From Cyanodermella asteris (Eukaryota > Ascomycota > Lecanoromycetes > Ostropales > Stictidaceae), in assembly GCA_900618795.1 (NCBI GenBank), contig UYJD01000003.1, positions 1,048,222-1,112,221 of the forward strand: DNA of 64,000 bases, read 5' to 3'. The translations under genes and the position numbers were made by a program. Below, one piece after another: positions 45,045 to 54,577 of this stretch (position 1 is its first letter; each line of letters begins with the position of its first letter). The notes below the pieces were generated by a model. The model was given only the letters and a program-made list of their open reading frames with translations. It did not search any database and was not told the DNA's origin.

Positions 45045-46332
45045 TCATTTGTCTCCCCCTCTTTTTGCGCCACCATCGTCAAGCACACGACCGCTCAGCG
45101 GGCCTTTCTTCACCATCAAGCTCATGACCTCGTACAGAGTATCGGCAGCCGCCATGGTGGTCAACTCAGCATTGGTGTCGTACGCCGGAGCCACTTCAAC
45201 AATATCAGCAGCAATGAAGTTGACTCCTTCGAGACCACGAATGATCGTCCGCAGCTCGCGCGTGCTCCAGCCACCAGTCTCCGGCGTGCCGGTCGCAGGT
45301 GCAAATGCCGGATCGAGGGTGTCAATATCGATGCTGAGATACACGGGGTCGGTGGTGCCAACGCGGTCTCGGATGCGTTTGATGATGCCCTCGGTGCCAA
45401 TGGTGTCAATCTCGCGTGCTTCGACAATCTCGAACCCGCAGTATCCGTCATTGTCATAGTCGGACATTCCGCTGAGTGTCGTGCGAATACCAGCGTGGAT
45501 TGAGTTGTTTCTGATCAGGCCGAGCTCTGAAGCGTGGTAGAAGTAAGTGCCGTGATTGATTGAGGCGACTTCCGACGGAGCTCCGCCAAAGACCTTTGGC
45601 TTCCAGGTGTCAAGGTGAGAGTCAAAGTGAATGACCGTGACGGGCCCGTACGCCCGGGACACACTCTTCAGCAGAGGCAAGGTGATCGTGTGGTCACCTC
45701 CAAGGGTAATCAGACGTGGCAGCGTCTTGTTCTTGAGAGACAGGCCCTTTCGATCGGCGTCCGTGTAAGGATCACGAGTCAACAGTGCATGATGGCCTTC
45801 TTCAATCTGTTTCAGCGCATACGTATTGTCGTACGAGGTGACAGGGATGTCTCCGCAGTCGAGGACAGTCGCCCAGCTGCCAAATGGGTTCGCGTCGAGG
45901 GGCACATTGTACCCGCCGCTGAATCGGACCTTGCGTGAGCCTTGTGAAACACAATAAGCCAAAGAGTTCTGCTGCTTACTAGAGATTCAGTCGTCGACTA
46001 CCTTGACGAATACCGCTTGGTCCGAACCGCGCTCCAGGACGGTACGACGTTCCCGTGTCGAACGGAGCTCCAATGAAGGCAATGTCGTACTTCGCTCGAT
46101 TACTCGCGAGGCAGGGAAAATAATTAATGCGACCGAAAGTCGAGATGCCCGAGAACACGGAATCGGCCTGAGTGCCTCCATCGCCGGGAAGCGGATTCGG
46201 ACTCATGGCCTGGACAGGCATGGCATTGTACCAGAGATCCTGGTGAGGACCAGAGTTAAAGACCGTTTGCTCATGGCCACCGTGAGCTGAGGCGAGAGCC
46301 GCAACGGCAGCAATAACAATCTTTGAGAACAT
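45045..46332 (-). CDS. Secreted agmatinase-type ureohydrolase
   Basis: Arginase/agmatinase-fold hydrolase that splits a guanidino compound (agmatine or a relative) into urea and an amine. Exons 46332-45980 and 45918-45045, 408 aa. A signal peptide is clear (MFSKIVIAAVAALASAHG), so it acts outside the cell or in the secretory route. All Mn ligands are kept: His194 in GGDHTI, Asp217/His219/Asp221 in HFDSHLD, and SIDIDTLD near residue 315. Splicing at GTAAGC (45979) to CAG (45919) gives SRRLNLYGGYNVPL. A second acceptor 15-25 nt upstream would give a less family-like junction, so I chose this one. The specific substrate is inferred. Confidence 0.9.
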
Positions 46333-47517
46333 GTTTACACGAAAGACAAGAACATAAGAGTCGATGTGGAAGATGCAATGAGCATCGAGAAGAGGGGAGC
46401 AGCGAAGACATAGCTCGAGCTCAGCTCCGCATCATGACGCCGGCGAGGAGGTGTCGATAGCTCCAAGCCAGCCTCCGAGCATGGATCTCGATGGCTGCGC
46501 TTGCCCGTATCGGCAGGATGGGGGGCTCTCGGATCTTTGTGAGGATCATGCTATCGATAAGAAGCTGGGGTCGGCTCCGGCTCTGTTCATTGAACTCAAT
46601 TCCCACGGATTCCGTGGCGGCTCGAGTTCGACACTGAAATTCAAGATCGATACAATGCGAGTTTTCGGAAGCCCAGAACGTAGACCGCGCGTAGCCAAGC
46701 CAGATGCAGCACCATCGCTAGACCGATCCAGCTTACGGAGACATTTCAACAACTCAAACCCGGACGTTGGAGAGCCCCGAGATCGTATCATGAGCGGGGT
46801 TCAAGAATGTCATGGCGATGATGACAGCGGGGGTGTCAGTGAAATGACGAACCCGAATGCTTATCGTCGAGATCAGCCATTGAGGGGCCTGAGCTCAGAC
46901 GTGCCATGAGATGAACAGGCTCGTGGAGCGAATGAGAGAACGATTTCCGGGTTCCAAACGTGGCAGGTCGAACCAGGCTGGCCGAGTCATCTCGTCTCCA
47001 GGCCACTGCATGAGGCTTGTGGGCTACTGCGAGGCTTGCCAGCTCACCTTGCGAAGCAATCGATGATTCGACAGATGAGATTTTCTGCTATTGCCTATCA
47101 GTAAGGTCAATGCGGGTTGAAGGTGGAGTGGAGGAGATCCCCACTTTATGTGTGCTTTTCTTTTGACCGCCGTTCACGGCATCCTTGAGATGAAAGTTTT
47201 TGCCTCGGACGGGTCGTAACCCGTGGCTGTCACAGTTCGCTTCTGCTTTGTGTTGCCCTTCGTCGGTAAAGCTGTGGTTTATGACATGCTTATGCCCAGA
47301 CCTGGTCTCACGTGTGAGATTGAACACTTCTTGGCAAATTCAGTGCAACTGGTTTCGACCCACATAGCGTGAGATTGAGGTTTTGTGAGTTTGTTTTTCG
47401 AACTCGGACACAACTTCCAACACTTTGCGGCTACACACCTCTATCCAATTATTTGAGGCACTTTTCGAGACCAGCGTAATTCATTCGGCGTCCCACAGAG
47501 CCTCCAGCGGCATCAAT
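46333..47517. other. Intergenic
   Basis: 1.2 kb between divergent genes. A 152-aa frame at 46451-46909 lacks any recognisable domain. Nothing else seen. Confidence 0.5.
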
Positions 47518-49130
47518 ATGACACAATCTAGCACAGATCCAGCCACTCGGGCTGGGGTATCTGAAAGGACTTCGTTACTACCCAACGAGCACAATGGAGC
47601 CAAGACCGGCCTCGCATCGTTCCCGACCCCAGGTTCAGTGCATGATGAAGGACAATTGCCTGACGATGTCGAAGCTGGTCTTCCAAATACAGAATCCGAA
47701 CCATCATGGAAACTCGTCTTAACCGAATTCAAGGTCCTCCTCCAAGGATCCATCCCCGTCATCCTAGCCTACACCCTTCAGATGTCGCTTCAAACTGTAT
47801 CTGTCTTGATAGTTGGCAGAGGAGCGCCGGAGGACCTGGCCATCGCAGCCTTTAGCTACATGTTCGCCATGGCGACTGCTTGGCTGATAGGCCTCGGTGG
47901 TACAACTGCCATGGACACTTTGTGCTCCGCAGCTTTCACGGGATCAAAAGACCCCCACGAACTTGGCATCATCCTTCAGCGAGCGTTCTTCATACTTGGG
48001 TTGTTCTATATACCTGTCATCGTTGTCTGGTGTGCCAGTGAGCCTCTCTTCCTGGTCTTGGGTCAGGAGCCAGTGGTAGCAAAAGGCTCCAGCCATTTCC
48101 TGATGTGCTTAATTCCAGGAGGTATCGGATACATATATTTTGAGTGCATGAAGAAGTTCTTGCAGGCGCAGGGCATCATGCGGCCTGGAACGTACATTCT
48201 GCTTATTACATCTCCGCTCAACGCCGGTCTGAACTGGCTTTTCATCCACACCTTTGGTTTCGGCCTCCTGGGGGCACCTTTGACAACTGGAATCTCATAC
48301 TGGTTGTCATTCCTCGGCCTGGTCGCTTATGCTAGGTTCGTCCAAGGCGGTAAATGCTTTGGCGGATTCTCGAAGCGAACATTTGAAAAGAAGCCCATGC
48401 TCTTGTTTGCTCGACTTGCAGGTCTGGGTTTGTTCCATGTCGGTACAGAGTGGTGGGCATTTGAAATCATCACTCTCGTTGCAGGCAATCTAGGTAAGTC
48501 GCTCGAATTCCAAAAGCTTGTGAAATTCACTTACATGTTATGGCAGGCACTATACCTCTGGCAGCGCAGTCAGTGATTGCAATCAGCGACCAAATAATGA
48601 ACACTATACCTTTCGGTATCGGAGTTACGACCTCAGCTCGGGTGGGCAATCTTCTCGGCGCCAGGAACGCTAGAGGTGCAGCTCGCGCAGCCAGTACTGC
48701 AGCATGGCTTAGCATGTTCGCAGGTGCTGTCGTGCTCGCAATACTTCTTGCCACCAAAGAGCACTTTGCCAAGATATTCAACGATGATGAACAAGTGGTG
48801 AAGCTGACAGCTCAGGTCATGCCATGGGTAGCGCTATTCCAAATTGCTGACGGATTGAACGGTAGTTGCGGCGGAAGTCTTCGTGGTATGGGTAGACAGC
48901 ATATTGGTGCTGCAGCAAACATCATCAGTTATTACTGCGGCGCCTTGCCAATGGGAATCGCTTTGGCGTATAACGGATGGGGTCTGAGCGGTCTCTGGTT
49001 CGGCAATTGCGTCGCTTTGTACTTGACCGGCTTCAGTCAGTGGATCATTGTGGCTTGGAGCAGTTGGGAAAAGCAGGTGCGAAATGCCTTCAAACGTATG
49101 GATAGTGGTGAAGACGCTGGTGGACATTAA
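47518..49130 (+). CDS. MATE-family multidrug/metabolite transporter
   Basis: Multidrug and toxin extrusion (NorM/Erc1-like) cation-coupled antiporter, 12 TM helices, in the plasma or vacuolar membrane. Exons 47518-48493 and 48547-49130, 519 aa; the 53-nt intron (GTAAGT..CAG) falls inside AGNLGTIPLAAQS. The cytosolic N-terminus is ~65 residues. TM1 starts at SIPVILAYTLQMSLQ, and GLGGTTAMDTLCSAAFT with the second-half counterpart TTSARVGNLLGA are the paired family motifs. The start at 47518 is the only ATG ahead of TM1. No cluster context, so probably a general exporter. Confidence 0.9.
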
Positions 49131-49539
49131 ATTTGGTAGGATTGCAGAAGAGACCTTTTGCAGGCTCGTCCCCACGAAGTGCCCACGGGTCCGGCGAAAA
49201 CGATTCATGACTCAAAATAAAGCCCAGACGTCATTGCCTGTTTGCGTTCGTCCTCTTCGTGAGACATGGTGTGGGAAGCAAAAGCTTGACCCTGGTCTGA
49301 TTCCGTCAGTGGTAGCGGTTCTGCATCTCGCTTCTCATTGGTCACAACGGCAGCAACCAGGTGAACAGACCACCTTCCTATCATTGGCCACAACGATGGC
49401 ACTTTCAGAGCCTCCCTTGTTCCTCACGAACATGCTTATAAATCGGGTACGACAACAATCATGACTGGCCCTATCCACATTCATTTCTGCGTTCACAGTC
49501 ATACGCAAAAAGGAAACTATTCTCGAAGCTCATTGCCCA
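49131..49539. other. Intergenic
   Basis: 409 bp; nothing recognised beyond flanking regulatory DNA. Confidence 0.5.
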
Positions 49540-50358
49540 ATGACAGACACAGAGCGCTGGCGAGCCGTGTCGTCCCGCGATCCCAGCTTCGACGGTACCT
49601 TCGTCTACTGCGTCAAGACGACTCGGATCTACTGTAGACCGATCTGCAAAGCGAGGCTGGCACGCCGCTCAAACGTCGAATTCCGCGATACAGCAAAGGA
49701 GGCTGAATCGGCCGGCTATCGGGCATGCAAGCGATGCCTGCCGCAAACGACCGCTTCTTTCCAGGCACCGGAGGCAGATAGAATCAGGAAGGCCTGTCAA
49801 CTGCTAGATGAGCTCCCGGAAGATGCCCCACTACCAGGACTGGAGGCGTTGGCGAGGGGAGTGGGCTTTTCGAAGCATCACTTTCACCGCCAGTTCAAGC
49901 GGATGATGAATATGACTCCGCGGGAGTATGCTTTGGCGTCAAGGAGCGCGAGCACTATGACCGCAAATCAATCGCCAGCATCGTTCGAGGCGGGTTCGAG
50001 CTGTGCCGAGACTGAGAATTCAGAGGACGATGACTCAGCCTCTGATATTTTCCGCGAGGTTCTCACTCCGGTCGAGAAGTCATCGTGCTACTACAGTGCC
50101 ATTGAGACCACTTACGGGCTTCTTCTTGTGGTATTCAGCGATCAATACATCAGTAAGCTCCAGCTTTGCGCAGACGAAACTGAGATCAGTACGGCTTTAC
50201 AGCAGAGCTTTCCTTCGGAGATGTACAAGTGTCACAAACTAGCCAAGGTCGACAAGGACAAAATCGATGTATACGGACCACAGATTGAGACGATTGTAGA
50301 AGCGTTGGAAAAACCTAGCGGAAAACTCCTGGACATAGCAGCGTCCGTCATGTGTTGA
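49540..50358 (+). CDS. Ada-type methylphosphotriester sensor/regulator, shortened C-terminus
   Basis: Fungal Ada-like protein: a methyl-phosphotriester repair domain plus an AraC-type DNA-binding domain that would switch on alkylation-repair genes. 272 aa. The zinc cysteines Cys32, Cys36, Cys63 and Cys66 have the same spacing (4/27/3) as E. coli Ada. One HTH follows (LARGVGFSKHHFHRQFKRMM, ~107-126), then TPREYA. After an acidic linker, the beginning of the O6-methylguanine methyltransferase domain is visible (AIETTYGLLLVVFSDQYISKLQL). The frame stops at 50358 before the catalytic PCHR region, which I could not find in any frame over the next kilobase. Either truncated or a sensor-only form. 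Confidence 0.87.
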   Translation: MTDTERWRAVSSRDPSFDGTFVYCVKTTRIYCRPICKARLARRSNVEFRDTAKEAESAGYRACKRCLPQTTASFQAPEADRIRKACQLLDELPEDAPLPGLEALARGVGFSKHHFHRQFKRMMNMTPREYALASRSASTMTANQSPASFEAGSSCAETENSEDDDSASDIFREVLTPVEKSSCYYSAIETTYGLLLVVFSDQYISKLQLCADETEISTALQQSFPSEMYKCHKLAKVDKDKIDVYGPQIETIVEALEKPSGKLLDIAASVMC

Positions 50359-51636
50359 AGCACGCGAAGTTGATCCTCATGGCTCTGGGATTTTTTTACG
50401 CACTGATACCGAGACACACCATCGTGCTGTTCTCTTCGCGAATTGACTCAACTGATGAAAATGGCTGATCACGGAACCGCAACTCTCTGGTCAAGTATGC
50501 GTTCTCAGACTCCTTCAGATATTGCTCTCGATATGGCCAATGGCAGAGCGGATGGATGTTGGCCGAAGGATATTTGAGACTCGACAACGACTCTTACAGT
50601 CCCAAATTCGTCACCCGCTATCTTCTGTAAAATCAAGACTCTGTCTGAATACAGTCGATAGACCTAAGCGTGCTGAAGCAATGCAAGGTCGACTTCATGT
50701 CCGCCCACAGCACGACCAGCCCAGCAAGTCAGTCAATTGAATGCGCCTCGGACATCTCAGACCGTGGGCCGATCACACAACAGTTTATTACTGTTGCACA
50801 CCGGTCGTCCTGATCACCCCCCGAAAACCAAGACGGAACCGTCAACATCGCGCCCATGTCCTCAGCCTGGTGGCTCCGCAACCGCTATATGCTCGGTCTC
50901 TCTCACAACTACCAAGCGCCTTGAACTTCTCGCCTACGATGCAGGCATCATGGCAAAGGACCCAGGCCTGATCGGGGATGTCTTGTGCCCACTCTGTGAA
51001 CTCCTGCTCCCGGTGCTCTAGGACGCAAGCAAGGAAAGCGGCAATGCATCGTGTACCGGCCAACCAGTTCTACATCACGAGCGGCTAGGCAATGGACTAT
51101 TCACTGTTTCCGCCTGAGTGAGTACCTTATCCCCCCAACAAAACGAGATCGCGGACAGGTATAACCTCGAATTTCCGTTGGAAAACTTCACATACGATAC
51201 GCACAAACCGAAGGTTTGAGACTGCGTACATTTAGCGCCTGTCATCGACGAATAGAAGCAAAACGGGCATTCATTAAGCTTTGTTAATCGGTGGGCCATT
51301 TGAATATGCTTAGCACGAATTGTACAAGAGCAGCGAGGTCGTTCCTTTCCCCGAATTTTCGCGATTAAGGACTGAAGTATTGCTTTTGCGAGAACGGTTT
51401 GGGCATTGAGACCGAGAGGACGACGGTGTCACTGGTTGTCTGGTTTCCTTCAGCCCGCTACACGTGATCTACTGGCCGTTGGGCTAAAAAGACATTAAAG
51501 CTCCGTTTTCGGCTCGTTCCTTGCTCCCACTCTCTTCTCTCACGCTGGCCGCCCTTTTCCCTCTCGTAGACTGCTTTCGTGCGTCTCAACTTCCAGCGTG
51601 ATTCATCCTCGCACGGCGGCCGCTGTTGCCTAGCCG
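50359..51636. other. Intergenic
   Basis: 1.3 kb. May hold decayed 3' sequence of the Ada-like gene on the left. The right end (about 51500-51600) is pyrimidine-rich, like a promoter for the caspase-like pseudogene. Confidence 0.4.
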
Positions 51637-52794
51637 ATGAAGAGAATTGAAGAGTTCCTTGACGACCTCAACTCTTCCGCACGTCGTGCAGCGCCGCCGC
51701 TGAACAACGAATTATGTTCAGGCCACCCTCATCAATATCTATTGGTCTCGCGCGGATCCAAAACTTGTCCTTGAGCCCTCACGCTGCAAGCTAGGTCGTA
51801 TTTTGGAGGAGCAGTATGGCTATCATGTCGTGGACCATCAGCTGCAGGGCAACGCAAGCGACGACGGGGAGCTTCTTACTTGATCGATCGCGAATCTCAC
51901 CCAAGCTCTTCTGAAGGCTTCCGGCAAGGACGAGAAGAACAGAGCACTGGTCACGCTCTACTATTCGGGCCATGCGGCTGTACGCAACAATGAGTTGATT
52001 ATTTAGTAAGTCACAGGACCTCGCCCGAATTGCTGATGACTGACTGACTTTCTTTCAGCCCCCATCCGAGTCGCCAGGTCCAGCTGAAATGGGATCGTCT
52101 AATCAACAGTGTCATCAACACGCGGAAAACTGATGTGTTGGGAGTTCTCGACTGTTGCGAGGCCGGCCACGCTGGTCTTACGACCGGCTTTGAATTACTG
52201 TGCGCAAGTGCATGGGAGGTCTCAGCTTCCGGCGACACTGCGAACAATTTCACGAATGACGTGAGCGATGTCCTTGGCATCAAGAAAGGTAATCTGCCGA
52301 TATCGATCAGCAGATTGTACCGGAACTTGCTTGCGATAGGAAGATCAAGGGGAATTGCAAATTCAATTCCAATACATTTCCCAGCACTGGATCAAAACAA
52401 ACCCAGCATTGTGCTCCCACAATTGAGAGAGCATGCGAATTGGCCAAATCCTTTTGCGGACAAGAAGAGACTTCGGGTCTCGATGTCTGTCACCGTCGAT
52501 GCCGTCAACACGATTCCGAAGGCGGCAGTTTTTGAGAAGTGGGTACTGCAGAACATGCCAGAAGGAATGCGCGATATTGAATTCCGTGCATGGTGGAAGA
52601 GTTTCTCCGCCACATTGATTGTTGCAATGCCAGTCGAACTGTGGTTGTTTTTCCCAGAGAAGGACGCGTACAGTATGGTTTCCTTTGACTTCGAGGAAAT
52701 CTAGGAGGAGCCGCAAGCCCAGGACGAAGGTTTCAAATCTTTGAGACTTACGGCACAAGACATGAACCTTCCGGAACCGTCGGGAAAGAAATGA
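51637..52794 (+). pseudogene. Caspase-like (peptidase C14) pseudogene
   Basis: Remains of a fungal caspase-fold protein. The catalytic dyad is visible: His in LVTLYYSGHAAV (exon 1) and Cys in VLGVLDCCEAGHAG (exon 2). These join in frame across a 53-nt intron at 52006-52058 (GTAAGT..CAG). Lesions: between the ATG at 51637 (MKRIEEFLDDLNSS) and YVQATLINIYWSRADPK the frame shifts near 51710; a TGA at 51881-51883 interrupts ELLT*SIANLTQALL; and a TAG at 52702-52704 is followed by ~29 more plausible residues to the TGA at 52794. The two stops could each come from a C-to-T change. With three independent breaks this is more likely a dead gene than sequencing noise. Confidence 0.75.
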
Positions 52795-53285
52795 GTATTG
52801 AGAGGTTCGCAACTCAAGTATACGAAAAAGGCGTTCTCAATTGGTTCGAGCAACTGAACCAAAAGGCGACGTCGAACAATCCTGCATAGCGAAAGGAGAA
52901 TGAAGGGCGATCGCGACCTGCAACATTTTCAAGCGGAGAGGTCGAAGCGTGAAGCTCAGGGACAGTTGGATATCTGGGACTGGCATTATTTGACTTCATA
53001 GACATAGATCTCCGAAACTTGATGTCATACTTGCAGCTGCGCGGCGATCCACCCAATTTAATGTATTTGGTATACTTGATCCATGCATAGTGAATCCCGT
53101 CAACGCGAGACCGCGGGTGCGGCCGTCCATCACAGCCTCGCACGAAGTCGGCCGACGAACAACACGCCGCTTCCAACGCACCTCGCGCAGGCTGACGTCC
53201 TGAGCCAACACCATAAAAGGCTCGAATCCGCACCTTGAACTCCAAAAGCTTTGCTATACTTCCAATCAAATCCTCAAGTTGATAC
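52795..53285. other. Intergenic
   Basis: 491 bp upstream of the DUF5519 gene. A 180-aa minus-strand frame (52814-53356) overlaps that gene and has no domain; it is not called. Confidence 0.4.
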
Positions 53286-54169
53286 ATGATGGCCGAATCT
53301 CCAATTGCGGCTGCGGTCACCACCTTCAGCCACCGCGCACAGACGCTGTTTCGCAACGCCAGTGGAACAGAGCTGGCAGTAACCGCAGTTGTGATAGCGA
53401 CGGGACTTCCACTTATTCGATATCTACAAAACGACTACTCCGATTGGTACCGACTGGGCAAGGGCGGTGTGCCTCACAATGCTGGTGGCTATGTATTGGT
53501 GAAAGTCCTCGGATTGCTGAGTTCGGGCGATATCTATGGGACAGCTTGCTACGACAAAATCGCATCCAAGAGCACAAGAGAGGCAGCTTCATTCTTTGAT
53601 GGCCCGCTCCAGGAACGATCAGGGGCTCTTCCCCAGGTCAGCAGGTGGATCGCACCGGTCAGGCAGCTCAGCGATGCATCGCCAGAGCACTTGAGAATGG
53701 TACGTAAGAAAGCGCTGCCTGGTTGTTCAGCAGAACATATGATCATCATACTGACCGGTTTCAGAAGCTTGAATATTCAATCAAAGCTATCACAGAGCCT
53801 AACACTGCCATGATTCATGTCAAACCATCCACAATCGAACGCAGTGCCGATACCGCCAATGCAATCATCACTCGGGAAGGTCACGAAGAGCCAACGAGGC
53901 TCTTTGCTCGCCTCGGTCCACATGAGGCGTATCACTTTCATCCGTCTGAGGGCAGTGCACATGCAATGCTCTCGGCTGCGGACTGCAAGACAATCATAGA
54001 GAAGAAGTTGGGAGAGAGGCATCCATTGGCGGGGGCGCGTGTTGGCGGGTTGCCCATTACTTATCTCATGATCTATGCGCCGAGGACTGAGGATGAGATT
54101 GCGGTTCATGAGCTGATAGCAAAGGCAGCGACAAGATATGCGCTGCGAGGAGGTGAGCAGTTGAAATGA
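53286..54169 (+). CDS. DUF5519 (luciferase-domain-like) protein
   Basis: 272-aa protein of a fungal family annotated as 'luciferase domain' or DUF5519; biochemical role unknown. Exons 53286-53699 and 53765-54169 (intron GTACGT..CAG, 65 nt). A probable membrane segment lies at ~30-46 (ELAVTAVVIATGLPLI), so it may be anchored. The family motif is YHFHPSEGSAHAMLSAADCK, followed by GERHPLAG and LPITYLMIYAPRTEDEI at the C-terminus. Two adjacent ATG codons; the first is used. The frame is intact. Confidence 0.8.
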
Positions 54170-54577
54170 GCTTGGAAGGCTACGGACGAAGGGCTGTGAA
54201 ACGGCGGACGAGATTTTGGGCGTGGAAGCGGAAGCTTGGTGCAATACTGTGAGCGTTACTTGACATGTCAGATATTTTGTTTTGAGGTAACCTGAGAATC
54301 AAGGAGCGTGCAAGCTGAAGTATTGCGGCAATTCAAAGAGGGATTGGGCCAATATTCCGTGCAAGAGTTAAAGTATACGTTAGACAAGTGGGCGACATCT
54401 TCACAGGTAGGCACTTGGAGATAACTCGAAGAACGAACGCCGGACTCATGAAGGTTTGACACCGGTCACGTGAGGCATCGCGCTTGATTGCGGGCGCTTT
54501 CAGCACGCGTTCACGACCACCTTGTGTTTGCTTTACAGCACAGCAAACCGCGGTTCTCGCCATGATACCGCAGCAAC
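54170..54577. other. Intergenic
   Basis: 408 bp; nothing recognised. Confidence 0.5.

Noticed and set aside
46451-46909. 152-aa plus-strand frame
   Set aside because: No recognisable domain and an unstructured composition between two well-defined genes.
52814-53356. 180-aa minus-strand frame
   Set aside because: Overlaps the start of the DUF5519 gene, has no family features and no splice-consistent context.
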